Below, one piece after another: positions 37,977 to 53,099 of a DNA stretch of 64,000 nucleotides (within the stretch, counting starts at the first letter, position 1; each line of letters opens with the position of its first letter). The notes below the pieces were generated by a model. The model saw nothing but the letters and a program-made list of their open reading frames with translations. It was not told the DNA's origin and did no database searches. The DNA comes from Planococcus citri (lineage: Eukaryota; Arthropoda; Insecta; Hemiptera; Pseudococcidae). The stretch lies in the NCBI RefSeq assembly GCF_950023065.1, contig NC_088677.1, positions 21,535,230 to 21,599,229 of the forward strand, read 5' to 3'. Both the position numbers and the translations under genes were made by a program.

Positions 37977-39526
37977 TTTTGATATTTCTTGAAAATCACT
38001 GACCAAGTCTCCACAAATCATAGGTGCTTGGTAAGTGGAAATTTTCACCTTTTTCCATCATTCACAAAATGCCGTACTCAACTCATACGGCCATTTTGAT
38101 ATTTCTTGAAAATCATAGGCGCTTGGTAAGTGGACATCTTCACCTTTTTCCATCATTCACAAAATGCCGTACTCAACTCATACGGCCATTTTGATATTTC
38201 TTGAAAATCACTGACCAAGTCTCCACAAATCATAGGTGCTTGGTAAGTGGAAATTTTCACCTTTTTCCATCATTCACAAAATGCCGTACTCAACTTATAC
38301 GGCCATTTTGATATTTCTTGAAAATCACTGACCAAGTCTCCACAAATCATAGGTGCTTGGTAAGTGGAAATTTTCACCTTTTTCCATCATTCACAAAATG
38401 CCGTACTCAACTTATACGGCCATTTTGATATTTCATGAAAATCACAGGTGCTTGGTAAGTGGAAATTTTCAACTTTTTCCATCATTCACAAAATGCCGTA
38501 CTCAACTTATATGGCCATTTTGATATTTCTTGAAAATCACTGACCAAGTCTCCACAAATCATAGGTGCTTGGTAAGTGGAAATTTTCACCTTTTTCCATC
38601 ATTCACAAAATGCCGTACTCAACTCATACGGCCATTTTGATATTTCTTGAAAATCACTGACCAAGTCTCCACAAATCATAGGTGCTTGGTAAGTGGAAAT
38701 TTTCACCTTTTTCCATCATTCACAAAATGCCGTACTCAACTCATACGGCCATTTTGATATTTCTTGAAAATCACTGACCAAGTCTCCACAAATCATAGGT
38801 GCTTGGTAAGTGGAAATTTTCACCTTTTTCCATCATTCACAAAATGCCGTACTCAACTCATAGGGCCATTTTGATAATTCTTGAAAATCACTGACCAAGT
38901 CTCCACAAATCATAGGTGCTTGGTAAGTGGAAATTTTCACCTTTTTCCATCATTCACAAAATGCCGTACTCAACTCATACGGCCATTTTGATATTTCTTG
39001 AAAATCACTGACCAAGTCTCCACAAATCATAGGTGCTTGGTAAGTGGAAATTTTCACCTTTTTCCATCATTCACAAAATGCCGTACTCAACTTATACGGC
39101 CATTTTGATATTTCATGAAAATCACAGGTGCTTGGTAAGTGGAAATTTTCAACTTTTTCCATCATTCACAAAATGTTGTACTCAACTTATACGGCCATTT
39201 TGATATTTCTTGAAAATCACTGACCAAGTCTCCACAAATCATAGGTGCTTGGTAAGTGGAAATTTTCACCTTTTTCCATCATTCACAAAATGCCGTACCC
39301 AACTTATATGGCCATTTTGATATTTCATGAAAATCACAGGTGCTTGGTAAGTGGAAATTTTCAACTTTTTCCATCATTCACAAAATGCCGTACTCAACTT
39401 ATACGGCCATTTTGATATTTCTTGAAAATCACTGACCAAGTCTCCACAAATCATAGGTGCTTGGTAAGTGGAAATTTTCACCTTTTTCCATCATTCACAA
39501 AATGCTGTACTCAACTCATAGGGCCA

Positions 39527-42452
39527 TTTTGATATTTCTTGAATTTCTTGAAAATCACTGACCAAGTCTCCACAAATCATAGGTGCTTGGTAAGTGGAAA
39601 TTTTCACCTTTTTCCATCATTCACAAAATGCCGTACTCAACTCATAGGGCCATTTTGATATTTCTCGAAAATCACTGACCAAGTCTCCACAAATCATAGG
39701 TGCTTGGTAAGTGGAAATTTTCACCTTTTTCCATCATTCACAAAATGCCGTACTCAACTCATACGGCCATTTTGATATTTCTTGAAAATCACTGACCAAG
39801 TCTCCACAAATCATAGGTGCTTGGTAAGTGGAAATTTTCACCTTTTTCCATCATTCACAAAATGCCGTACTCAACTCATACGGCCATTTTGATATTTCTT
39901 GAAAATCATAGGTGCTTGGTAAGTGGACATTTTCACCTTTTTCCATCATTCACAAAATGCCGTACTCAACTCATAGGGCCATTTTGATATTTCTTGAAAA
40001 TCACTGACCAAGTCTCCACAAATCATAGGTGCTTGGTAAGTGGAAATTTTCACCTTTTTCCATCATTCACAAAATGCTGTACTCAACTTATACGGCCATT
40101 TTGATATTTCATGAAAATCACAGGTGCTTGGTAAGTGGAAATTTTCAACTTTTTCCATCATTCACAAAATGTTGTACTCAACTTATACGGCCATTTTGAT
40201 ATTTCTTGAAAATCACTGACCAAGTCTCCACAAATCATAGGTGCTTGGTAAGTGGAAATTTTCACCTTTTTCCATCATTCACAAAATGCCGTACTCAACT
40301 CATACGGCCATTTTGATATTTCTTGAACATCACTGACCAAGTCTCCACAAATCATAGGTGCTTGGTAAGTGGAAATCTTCACCTTTTTCCATCATTCACA
40401 AAATGCCGTACTCAACTCATATGGCCATTTTGATATTTCTTGAAAATCACTGACCAAGTCTCCACAAATCATAGGTGCTTGGTAAGTGGAAATTTTCACC
40501 TTTTTCCATCATTCACAAAATGCAGTACTCAACTCATACACCATTTTGATATTTCTTGAAAATCACTGACCAAGTCTCCACAAATCATAGGTGCTTGGTA
40601 AGTGGAAATTTTCACCTTTTTCCATCATTCACAAAATGCTGTACTCAACTCATAGGGCCATTTTGATATTTCTTGAATTTCTTGAAAATCACTGACCAAG
40701 TCTCCACAAATCATAGGTGCTTGGTAAGTGGAAATTTTCACCTTTTTCCATCATTCACAAAATGCCGTACTCAACTCATAGGGCCATTTTGATATTTCTC
40801 GAAAATCACTGACCAAGTCTCCACAAATCATAGGTGCTTGGTAAGTGGAAATTTTCACCTTTTTCCATCATTCACAAAATGCCGTACTCAACTCATACGG
40901 CCATTTTGATATTTCTTGAAAATCACTGACCAAGTCTCCACAAATCATAGGTGCTTGGTAAGTGGAAATTTTCACCTTTTTCCATCATTCACAAAATGCC
41001 GTACTCAACTCATACGGCCATTTTGATATTTCTTGAAAATCATAGGTGCTTGGTAAGTGGACATTTTCACCTTTTTCCATCATTCACAAAATGCCGTACC
41101 CAACTCATAGGGCCATTTTGATATTTCTTGAAAATCACTGACCAAGTCTCCACAAATCATAGGTGCTTGGTAAGTGGAAATTTTCACCTTTTTCCATCAT
41201 TCACAAAATGCTGTACTCAACTTATACGGCCATTTTGATATTTCATGAAAATCACAGGTGCTTGGTAAGTGGAAATTTTCAACTTTTTCCATCATTCACA
41301 AAATGTTGTACTCAACTTATACGGCCATTTTGATATTTCTTGAAAATCACTGACCAAGTCTCCACAAATCATAGGTGCTTGGTAAGTGGAAATTTTCACC
41401 TTTTTCCATCATTCACAAAATGCCGTACTCAACTCATACGGCCATTTTGATATTTCTTGAAAATCACTGACCAAGTCTCCACAAATCATAGGTGCTTGGT
41501 AAGTGGAAATCTTCACCTTTTTCCATCATTCACAAAATGCCGTACTCAACTCATATGGCCATTTTGATATTTCTTGAAAATCACTGACCAAGTCTCCACA
41601 AATCATAGGTGCTTGGTAAGTGGAAATTTTCACCTTTTTCCATCATTCACAAAATGCAGTACTCAACTCATACACCATTTTGATATTTCTTGAAAATCAC
41701 TGACCAAGTCTCCACAAATCATAGGTGCTTGGTAAGTGGAAATTTTCACCTTTTTCCATCATTCACAAAATGCCGTACTCAACTCATAGGGCCATTTTGA
41801 TATTTCTTGAAAATCACTGACCAAGTCTCCACAAATCATAGGTGCTTGGTAAGTGGAAATTTTCACCTTTTTCCATCATTCACAAAATGCCGTACTCAAC
41901 TCATACGGCCATTTTGATATTTCTTGAAAATCATAGGCGCTTGGTAAGTGGACATCTTCACCTTTTTCCATCATTCACAAAATGCCGTACTCAACTCATA
42001 CGGCCATTTTGATATTTCTTGAAAATCACTGACCAAGTCTCCACAAATCATAGGTGCTTGGTAAGTGGAAATTTTCACCTTTTTCCATCATTCACAAAAT
42101 GCCGTACTCAACTTATACGGCCATTTTGATATTTCTTGAAAATCACTGACCAAGTCTCCACAAATCATAGGTGCTTGGTAAGTGGAAATTTTCACCTTTT
42201 TCCATCATTCACAAAATGCCGTACTCAACTTATACGGCCATTTTGATATTTCATGAAAATCACAGGTGCTTGGTAAGTGGAAATTTTCAACTTTTTCCAT
42301 CATTCACAAAATGCCGTACTCAACTTATATGGCCATTTTGATATTTCTTGAAAATCACTGACCAAGTCTCCACAAATCATAGGTGCTTGGTAAGTGGAAA
42401 TTTTCACCTTTTTCCATCATTCACAAAATGCCGTACTCAACTCATACGGCCA
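39527..42452 (+). repeat. Second copy of the 34-mer, first 26 monomers (2,926 bp)
   Basis: Matches 35709-38634 in order and length, including both nested 10-mers and the CATAGGCGC class s monomer. A private GTACCCAACTCATAGGG change is present at about 41096. After 42452 the order departs: a monomer with AAATGATAGG follows and the GATAATTC and GTACCCAAC monomers are absent. Confidence 0.88.
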
Positions 42453-45400
42453 TTTTGATATTTCTTGAAAATCACTGACCAAGTCTCCACAAATGATAGG
42501 TGCTTGGTAAGTGGAAATTTTCACCTTTTTCCATCATTCACAAAATGCCGTACTCAACTCATAGGGCCATTTTGATATTTCTTGAAAATCACTGACCAAG
42601 TCTCCACAAATCATAGGTGCTTGGTAAGTGGAAATTTTCACCTTTTTCCATCATTCACAAAATGCCGTACTCAACTCATACGGCCATTTTGATATTTCTT
42701 GAAAATCACTGACCAAGTCTCCACAAATCATAGGTGCTTGGTAAGTGGAAATTTTCACCTTTTTCCATCATTCACAAAATGCCGTACTCAACTTATACGG
42801 CCATTTTGATATTTCATGAAAATCACAGGTGCTTGGTAAGTGGAAATTTTCAACTTTTTCCATCATTCACAAAATGTTGTACTCAACTTATACGGCCATT
42901 TTGATATTTCTTGAAAATCACTGACCAAGTCTCCACAAATCATAGGTGCTTGGTAAGTGGAAATTTTCACCTTTTTCCATCATTCACAAAATGCCGTACT
43001 CAACTTATACGGCCATTTTGATATTTCATGAAAATCACAGGTGCTTGGTAAGTGGAAATTTTCAACTTTTTCCATCATTCACAAAATGCCGTACTCAACT
43101 TATATGGCCATTTTGATATTTCTTGAAAATCACTGACCAAGTCTCCACAAATCATAGGTGCTTGGTAAGTGGAAATTTTCACCTTTTTCCATCATTCACA
43201 AAATGCCGTACTCAACTCATATGGCCATTTTGATATTTCTTGAAAATCACTGACCAAGTCTCCACAAATCATAGGTGCTTGGTAAGTGGAAATTTTCACC
43301 TTTTTCCATCATTCACAAAATGCCGTACTCAACTCATAGGGCCATTTTGATATTTCTTGAAAATCACTGACCAAGTCTCCACAAATCATAGGTGCTTGGT
43401 AAGTGGAAATTTTCACCTTTTTCCATCATTCACAAAATGCAGTACTCAACTCATACACCATTTTGATATTTCTTGAAAATCACTGACCAAGTCTCCACAA
43501 ATCATAGGTGCTTGGTAAGTGGAAATTTTCACCTTTTTCCATCATTCACAAAATGCCGTACTCAACTTATACGGCCATTTTGATATTTCTTGAAAATCAC
43601 TGACCAAGTCTCCACAAATCATAGGTGCTTGGTAAGTGGAAATTTTCACCTTTTTCCATCATTCACAAAATGCCGTACTCAACTTATACGGCCATTTTGA
43701 TATTTCTTGAAAATCACTGACCAAGTCTCCACAAATCATAGGTGCTTGGTAAGTGGAAATTTTCACCTTTTTCCATCATTCACAAAATGCCGTACTCAAC
43801 TCATAGGGCCATTTTGATATTTCTTGAAAATCACTGACCAAGTCTCCACAAATCATAGGTGCTTGGTAAGTGGAAATTTTCACCTTTTTCCATCATTCAC
43901 AAAATGCCGTACTCAACTCATACAGCCATTTTGATATTTCTTGAAAATCACTGACCAAGTCTCCACAAATCATAGGTGCTTGGTAAGTGGAAATTTTCAC
44001 CTTTTTCCATCATTCACAAAATGCCGTACTCAACTTATACGGCCATTTTGATATTTCTTGAAAATCACTGACCAAGTCTCCACAAATCATAGGTGCTTGG
44101 TAAGTGGAAATTTTCACCTTTTTCCATCATTCACAAAATGCCGTACTCAACTTATACGGCCATTTTGATATTTCTTGAAAATCACTGACCAAGTCTCCAC
44201 AAATCATAGGTGCTTGGTAAGTGGAAATTTTCACCTTTTTCCATCATTCACAAAATGCCGTACTCAACTCATACGGCCATTTTGATATTTCTTGAAAATC
44301 ACTGACCAAGTCTCCACAAATCATAGGTGCTTGGTAAGTGGAAATTTTCACCTTTTTCCATCATTCACAAAATGCCGTACTCAACTCATAGGGCCATTTT
44401 GATATTTCTTGAAAATCACTGACCAAGTCTCCACAAATCATAGGTGCTTGGTAAGTGGAAATTTTCACCTTTTTCCATCATTCACAAAATGCCGTACTCA
44501 ACTCATACAGCCATTTTGATATTTCTTGAAAATCACTGACCAAGTCTCCACAAATCATAGGTGCTTGGTAAGTGGAAATTTTCACCTTTTTCCATCATTC
44601 ACAAAATGCAGTACTCAACTCATACACCATTTTGATATTTCTTGAAAATCACTGACCAAGTCTCCACAAATCATAGGTGCTTGGTAAGTGGAAATTTTCA
44701 CCTTTTTCCATCATTCACAAAATGCCGTACTCAACTTATACGGCCATTTTGATATTTCTTGAAAATCACTGACCAAGTCTCCACAAATCATAGGTGCTTG
44801 GTAAGTGGAAATTTTCACCTTTTTCCATCATTCACAAAATGCCGTACTCAACTTATACGGCCATTTTGATATTTCATGAAAATCACAGGTGCTTGGTAAG
44901 TGGAAATTTTCAACTTTTTCCATCATTCACAAAATGCCGTACTCAACTTATATGGCCATTTTGATATTTCTTGAAAATCACTGACCAAGTCTCCACAAAT
45001 CATAGGTGCTTGGTAAGTGGAAATTTTCACCTTTTTCCATCATTCACAAAATGCTGTACTCAACTCATAGGGCCATTTTGATATTTCTTGAATTTCTTGT
45101 AAATCACTGACCAAGTCTCCACAAATCATAGGAGCTTGGTAAGTGGAAATTTTCACCTTTTTCCATCATTCACAAAATGCCGTACTCAACTCATAGGGCC
45201 ATTTTGATATTTCTTGAAAATCACTGACCAAGTCTCCACAAATCATAGGTGCTTGGTAAGTGGAAATTTTCACCTTTTTCCATCATTCACAAAATGCCGT
45301 ACTCAACTCATACGGCCATTTTGATATTTCTTGAAAATCACTGACCAAGTCTCCACAAATCATAGGTGCTTGGTAAGTGGAAATTTTCACCTTTTTCCAT

Positions 45401-47080
45401 CATTCACAAAATGCCGTACTCAACTCATACGGCCATTTTGATATTTCTTGAAAATCATAGGTGCTTGGTAAGTGGACATTTTCACCTTTTTCCATCATTC
45501 ACAAAATGCCGTACTCAACTCATAGGGCCATTTTGATATTTCTTGAAAATCACTGACCAAGTCTCCACAAATCATAGGTGCTTGGTAAGTGGAAATTTTC
45601 ACCTTTTTCCATCATTCACAAAATGCCGTACTCAACTTATACGGCCATTTTGATATTTCATGAAAATCACAGGTGCTTGGTAAGTGGAAATTTTCAACTT
45701 TTTCCATCATTCACAAAATGTTGTACTCAACTTATACGGCCATTTTGATATTTCTTGAAAATCACTGACCAAGTCTCCACAAATCATAGGTGCTTGGTAA
45801 GTGGAAATTTTCACCTTTTTCCATCATTCACAAAATGCCGTACTCAACTCATATGGCCATTTTGATATTTCTTGAAAATCACTGACCAAGTCTCCACAAA
45901 TCATAGGTGCTTGGTAAGTGGAAATTTTCACCTTTTTCCATCATTCACAAAATGCCGTACTCAACTCATACCGCCATTTTGATATTTCTTGAAAATCACT
46001 GACCAAGTCTCCACAAATCATAGGTGCTTGGTAAGTGGAAATTTTCACCTTTTTCCATCATTCACAAAATGCCGTACTCAACTCATAGGGCCATTTTGAT
46101 ATTTCTTGAAAATCACTGACCAAGTCTCCACAAATCATAGGTGCTTGGTAAGTGGAAATTTTCACCTTTTTCCATCATTCACAAAATACCGTACTCAACT
46201 CATACGGCCATTTTGATATTTCTTGAAAATCATAGGTGCTTGGTAAGTGGAAATTTTCACCTTTTTCCATCATTCACAAAATGCCGTACTCAACTCATAC
46301 GGCCATTTTGATATTTCTTGAAAATCACTGACCAAGTCTCCACAAATCATAGGTGCTTGGTAAGTGGAAATTTTCACCTTTTTCCATCATTCACAAAATG
46401 CCGTACTCAACTCATATGGCCATTTTGATATTTCTTGAAAATCACTGACCAAGTCTCCACAAATCATAGGTGCTTGGTAAGTGGAAATTTTCACCTTTTT
46501 CCATCATTCACAAAATGCCGTACTCAACTCATAGGGCCATTTTGATATTTCTTGAAAATCACTGACCAAGTCTCCACAAATCATAGGTGCTTGGTAAGTG
46601 GAAATTTTCACCTTTTTCCATCATTCACAAAATGCCGTACTCAACTTATACGGCCATTTTGATATTTCATGAAAATCACAGGTGCTTGGTAAGTGGAAAT
46701 TTTCAACTTTTTCCATCATTCACAAAATGTTGTACTCAACTTATACGGCCATTTTGATATTTCTTGAAAATCACTGACCAAGTCTCCACAAATCATAGGT
46801 GCTTGGTAAGTGGAAATTTTCACCTTTTTCCATCATTCACAAAATGCCATACTCAACTTATACGGCCATTTTGATATTTCATGAAAATCACAGGTGCTTG
46901 GTAAGTGGAAATTTTCAACTTTTTCCATCATTCACAAAATGCCGTACTCAACTTATATGGCCATTTTGATATTTCTTGAAAATCACTGACCAAGTCTCCA
47001 CAAATCATAGGTGCTTGGTAAGTGGAAATTTTCACCTTTTTCCATCATTCACAAAATGCTGTACTCAACTCATAGGGCCA
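42453..47080 (+). repeat. Transitional mosaic (41 monomers)
   Basis: No long unit repeats perfectly. Runs of T, T, AGGG, ACAG (43461-43928) and T, T, ACGG, AGGG, ACAG (43929-44513) form a short local duplication. The last class C monomer for 18 kb ends at 44629. From 45531 on, the types characteristic of the 47-61 kb region appear: ATACCG followed by an s monomer with GGAAAT, and S/TTG followed by ATGG. Confidence 0.8.
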
Positions 47081-49297
47081 TTTTGATATTTCTTGAATTT
47101 CTTGAAAATCACTGACCAAGTCTCCACAAATCATAGGTGCTTGGTAAGTGGAAATTTTCACCTTTTTCCATCATTCACATAATGCCGTACTCAACTCATA
47201 GGGCCATTTTGATATTTCTCGAAAATCACTGACCAAGTCTCCACAAATCATAGGTGCTTGGTAAGTGGAAATTTTCACCTTTTTCCATCATTCACAAAAT
47301 GCCGTACTCAACTCATACGGCCATTTTGATATTTCTTGAAAATCACTGACCAAGTCTCCACAAATCATAGGTGCTTGGTAAGTGGAAATTTTCACCTTTT
47401 TCCATCATTCACAAAATGCCGTACTCAACTCATACGGCCATTTTGATATTTCTTGAAAATCATAGGTGCTTGGTAAGTGGACATTTTCACCTTTTTCCAT
47501 CATTCACAAAATGCCGTACTCAACTCATAGGGCCATTTTGATATTTCTTGAAAATCACTGACCAAGTCTCCACAAATCATAGGTGCTTGGTAAGTGGAAA
47601 TTTTCACCTTTTTCCATCATTCACAAAATGCCGTACTCAACTTATACGGCCATTTTGATATTTCATGAAAATCACAGGTGCTTGGTAAGTGGAAATTTTC
47701 AACTTTTTCCATCATTCACAAAATGTTGTACTCAACTTATACGGCCATTTTGATATTTCTTGAAAATCACTGACCAAGTCTCCACAAATCATAGGTGCTT
47801 GGTAAGTGGAAATTTTCACCTTTTTCCATCATTCACAAAATGCCGTACTCAACTCATACGGCCATTTTGATATTTCTTGAAAATCATAGGTGCTTGGTAA
47901 GTGGACATTTTCACCTTTTTCCATCATTCACAAAATGCCGTACTCAACTCATAGGGCCATTTTGATATTTCTTGAAAATCACTGACCAAGTCTCCACAAA
48001 TCATAGGTGCTTGGTAAGTGGAAATTTTCACCTTTTTCCATCATTCACAAAATGCCGTACTCAACTTATACGGCCATTTTGATATTTCATGAAAATCACA
48101 GGTGCTTGGTAAGTGGAAATTTTCAACTTTTTCCATCATTCACAAAATGTTGTACTCAACTTATACGGCCATTTTGATATTTCTTGAAAATCACTGACCA
48201 AGTCTCCACAAATCATAGGTGCTTGGTAAGTGGAAATTTTCACCTTTTTCCATCATTCACAAAATGCCGTACTCAACTCATACGGCCATTTTGATATTTC
48301 TTGAAAATCACTGACCAAGTCTCCACAAATCATAGGTGCTTGGTAAGTGGAAATTTTCACCTTTTTCCATCATTCACAAAATGCCGTACTCAACTCATAG
48401 GGCCATTTTGATATTTCTTGAAAATCACTGACCAAGTCTCCACAAATCATAGGTGCTTGGTAAGTGGAAATTTTCACCTTTTTCCATCATTCACAAAATA
48501 CCGTACTCAACTCATACGGCCATTTTGATATTTCTTGAAAATCATAGGTGCTTGGTAAGTGGAAATTTTCACCTTTTTCCATCATTCACAAAATGCCGTA
48601 CTCAACTCATACGGCCATTTTGATATTTCTTGAAAATCACTGACCAAGTCTCCACAAATCATAGGTGCTTGGTAAGTGGAAATTTTCACCTTTTTCCATC
48701 ATTCACAAAATGCCGTACTCAACTCATATGGCCATTTTGATATTTCTTGAAAATCACTGACCAAGTCTCCACAAATCATAGGTGCTTGGTAAGTGGAAAT
48801 TTTCACCTTTTTCCATCATTCACAAAATGCCGTACTCAACTCATAGGGCCATTTTGATATTTCTTGAAAATCACTGACCAAGTCTCCACAAATCATAGGT
48901 GCTTGGTAAGTGGAAATTTTCACCTTTTTCCATCATTCACAAAATGCCGTACTCAACTTATACGGCCATTTTGATATTTCTTGAAAATCACTGACCAAGT
49001 CTCCACAAATCATAGGTGCTTGGTAAGTGGAAATTTTCACCTTTTTCCATCATTCACAAAATGCCGTACTCAACTTATACGGCCATTTTGATATTTCATG
49101 AAAATCACAGGTGCTTGGTAAGTGGAAATTTTCAACTTTTTCCATCATTCACAAAATGCCGTACTCAACTTATATGGCCATTTTGATATTTCTTGAAAAT
49201 CACTGACCAAGTCTCCACAAATCATAGGTGCTTGGTAAGTGGAAATTTTCACCTTTTTCCATCATTCACAAAATGCTGTACTCAACTCATAGGGCCA
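47081..49297 (+). repeat. Block of 20 monomers starting with class I
   Basis: Begins with an I monomer carrying CACATAATG, then TTTCTCG/ACGG. Two rounds of s/AGGG, T-loop, S/TTG separated by ACGG follow. Monomers 47207-48171 (965 bp, nine monomers) reappear in the same order at 58176-59140. The right part (AGGG, ATACCG, s, ATGG, AGGG, T, T, S/ATGG, CTG/AGGG) is the core shared by the following units. Confidence 0.83.
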
Positions 49298-52200
49298 TTT
49301 TGATATTTCATGAAAATCACAGGTGCTTGGTAAGTGGAAATTTTCAACTTTTTCCATCATTCACAAAATGTTGTACTCAACTTATACGGCCATTTTGATA
49401 TTTCTTGAAAATCACTGACCAAGTCTCCACAAATCATAGGTGCTTGGTAAGTGGAAATTTTCACCTTTTTCCATCATTCACAAAATGCCGTACTCAACTC
49501 ATATGGCCATTTTGATATTTCTTGAAAATCACTGACCAAGTCTCCACAAATCATAGGTGCTTGGTAAGTGGAAATTTTCACCTTTTTCCATCATTCACAA
49601 AATGCCGTACTCAACTCATACGGCCATTTTGATATTTCTTGAAAATCACTGACCAAGTCTCCACAAATCATAGGTGCTTGGTAAGTGGAAATTTTCACCT
49701 TTTTCCATCATTCACAAAATGCCGTACTCAACTCATACGGCCATTTTGATATTTCTTGAAAATCACTGACCAAGTCTCCACAAATCATAGGTGCTTGGTA
49801 AGTGGAAATTTTCACCTTTTTCCATCATTCACAAAATGCCGTACTCAACTCATAGGGCCATTTTGATATTTCTTGAAAATCACTGACCAAGTCTCCACAA
49901 ATCATAGGTGCTTGGTAAGTGGAAATTTTCACCTTTTTCCATCATTCACAAAATACCGTACTCAACTCATACGGCCATTTTGATATTTCTTGAAAATCAT
50001 AGGTGCTTGGTAAGTGGAAATTTTCACCTTTTTCCATCATTCACAAAATGCCGTACTCAACTCATACGGCCATTTTGATATTTCTTGAAAATCACTGACC
50101 AAGTCTCCACAAATCATAGGTGCTTGGTAAGTGGAAATTTTCACCTTTTTCCATCATTCACAAAATGCCGTACTCAACTCATATGGCCATTTTGATATTT
50201 CTTGAAAATCACTGACCAAGTCTCCACAAATCATAGGTGCTTGGTAAGTGGAAATTTTCACCTTTTTCCATCATTCACAAAATGCCGTACTCAACTCATA
50301 GGGCCATTTTGATATTTCTTGAAAATCACTGACCAAGTCTCCACAAATCATAGGTGCTTGGTAAGTGGAAATTTTCACCTTTTTCCATCATTCACAAAAT
50401 GCCGTACTCAACTTATACGGCCATTTTGATATTTCTTGAAAATCACTGACCAAGTCTCCACAAATCATAGGTGCTTGGTAAGTGGAAATTTTCACCTTTT
50501 TCCATCATTCACAAAATGCCGTACTCAACTTATACGGCCATTTTGATATTTCATGAAAATCACAGGTGCTTGGTAAGTGGAAATTTTCAACTTTTTCCAT
50601 CATTCACAAAATGCCGTACTCAACTTATATGGCCATTTTGATATTTCTTGAAAATCACTGACCAAGTCTCCACAAATCATAGGTGCTTGGTAAGTGGAAA
50701 TTTTCACCTTTTTCCATCATTCACAAAATGCTGTACTCAACTCATAGGGCCATTTTGATATTTCATGAAAATCACAGGTGCTTGGTAAGTGGAAATTTTC
50801 AACTTTTTCCATCATTCACAAAATGTTGTACTCAACTTATACGGCCATTTTGATATTTCTTGAAAATCACTGACCAAGTCTCCACAAATCATAGGTGCTT
50901 GGTAAGTGGAAATTTTCACCTTTTTCCATCATTCACAAAATGCCGTACTCAACTCATATGGCCATTTTGATATTTCTTGAAAATCACTGACCAAGTCTCC
51001 ACAAATCATAGGTGCTTGGTAAGTGGAAATTTTCACCTTTTTCCATCATTCACAAAATGCCGTACTCAACTCATACGGCCATTTTGATATTTCTTGAAAA
51101 TCACTGACCAAGTCTCCACAAATCATAGGTGCTTGGTAAGTGGAAATTTTCACCTTTTTCCATCATTCACAAAATGCCGTACTCAACTCATAGGGCCATT
51201 TTGATATTTCTTGAAAATCACTGGCCCAGTCTCCACAAATCATAGGTGCTTGGTAAGTGGAAATTTTCACCTTTTTCCATCATTCACAAAATGTTGTACT
51301 CAACTTATACGGCCATTTTGATATTTCTTGAAAATCACTGACCAAGTCTCCACAAATCATAGGTGCTTGGTAAGTGGAAATTTTCACCTTTTTCCATCAT
51401 TCACAAAATGCCGTACTCAACTCATATGGCCATTTTGATATTTCTTGAAAATCACTGACCAAGTCTCCACAAATCATAGGTGCTTGGTAAGTGGAAATTT
51501 TCACCTTTTTCCATCATTCACAAAATGCCGTACTCAACTCATACGGCCATTTTGATATTTCTTGAAAATCACTGACCAAGTCTCCACAAATCATAGGTGC
51601 TTGGTAAGTGGAAATTTTCACCTTTTTCCATCATTCACAAAATGCCGTACTCAACTCATAGGGCCATTTTGATATTTCTTGAAAATCACTGACCAAGTCT
51701 CCACAAATCATAGGTGCTTGGTAAGTGGAAATTTTCACCTTTTTCCATCATTCACAAAATACCGTACTCAACTCATACGGCCATTTTGATATTTCTTGAA
51801 AATCATAGGTGCTTGGTAAGTGGAAATTTTCACCTTTTTCCATCATTCACAAAATGCCGTACTCAACTCATACGGCCATTTTGATATTTCTTGAAAATCA
51901 CTGACCAAGTCTCCACAAATCATAGGTGCTTGGTAAGTGGAAATTTTCACCTTTTTCCATCATTCACAAAATGCCGTACTCAACTCATATGGCCATTTTG
52001 ATATTTCTTGAAAATCACTGACCAAGTCTCCACAAATCATAGGTGCTTGGTAAGTGGAAATTTTCACCTTTTTCCATCATTCACAAAATGCCGTACTCAA
52101 CTCATAGGGCCATTTTGATATTTCTTGAAAATCACTGACCAAGTCTCCACAAATCATAGGTGCTTGGTAAGTGGAAATTTTCACCTTTTTCCATCATTCA

Positions 52201-52558
52201 CAAAATGCCGTACTCAACTTATACGGCCATTTTGATATTTCTTGAAAATCACTGACCAAGTCTCCACAAATCATAGGTGCTTGGTAAGTGGAAATTTTCA
52301 CCTTTTTCCATCATTCACAAAATGCCGTACTCAACTTATACGGCCATTTTGATATTTCATGAAAATCACAGGTGCTTGGTAAGTGGAAATTTTCAACTTT
52401 TTCCATCATTCACAAAATGCCGTACTCAACTTATATGGCCATTTTGATATTTCTTGAAAATCACTGACCAAGTCTCCACAAATCATAGGTGCTTGGTAAG
52501 TGGAAATTTTCACCTTTTTCCATCATTCACAAAATGCTGTACTCAACTCATAGGGCCA
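49298..52558 (+). repeat. 29-mer composite unit, copy 1 (3,261 bp)
   Basis: Made of a 13-mer (49298-50752, 1,455 bp) and a 16-mer (50753-52558, 1,806 bp). Both start with S/TTG and end with S/ATGG then CTG/AGGG. The 16-mer differs by loss of one ACGG monomer and insertion of a four-monomer segment led by a CTGGCCCAG/TTG monomer at 51199. Confidence 0.88.
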
Positions 52559-53099
52559 TTTTGATATTTCATGAAAATCACAGGTGCTTGGTAAGTGGAA
52601 ATTTTCAACTTTTTCCATCATTCACAAAATGTTGTACTCAACTTATACGGCCATTTTGATATTTCTTGAAAATCACTGACCAAGTCTCCACAAATCATAG
52701 GTGCTTGGTAAGTGGAAATTTTCACCTTTTTCCATCATTCACAAAATGCCGTACTCAACTCATATGGCCATTTTGATATTTCTTGAAAATCACTGACCAA
52801 GTCTCCACAAATCATAGGTGCTTGGTAAGTGGAAATTTTCACCTTTTTCCATCATTCACAAAATGCCGTACTCAACTTATACGGCCATTTTGATATTTCA
52901 TGAAAATCACAGGTGCTTGGTAAGTGGAAATTTTCAACTTTTTCCATCATTCACAAAATGCCGTACTCAACTTATATGGCCATTTTGATATTTCTTGAAA
53001 ATCACTGACCAAGTCTCCACAAATCATAGGTGCTTGGTAAGTGGAAATTTTCACCTTTTTCCATCATTCACAAAATGCTGTACTCAACTCATAGGGCCA
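52559..53099 (+). repeat. 5-mer spacer between composite units (541 bp)
   Basis: S/TTG, ATGG, T-loop ACGG, S/ATGG, CTG/AGGG. It has the first two and last three monomers of the 13-mer, so it looks like a 13-mer that lost its middle eight monomers by unequal exchange. Confidence 0.85.

Larger units (their letters stand above)
35709..39526 (+). repeat. 34-mer higher-order unit (3,818 bp) with nested duplication
   Basis: Begins with I and a TTTCTCGAAAA monomer. Its first 20 monomers are two tandem 10-mers of 1,134 bp each. The remainder (s with CATAGGCGC, T, T, S/ATGG, ACGG, ACGG, AGGG, GATAATTC, T, S/TTG, GTACCCAAC, S, CTG/AGGG) matches the right half of the 28-mer. It appears to derive from the 28-mer by loss of a central segment and internal duplication (inference). 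Confidence 0.87.
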
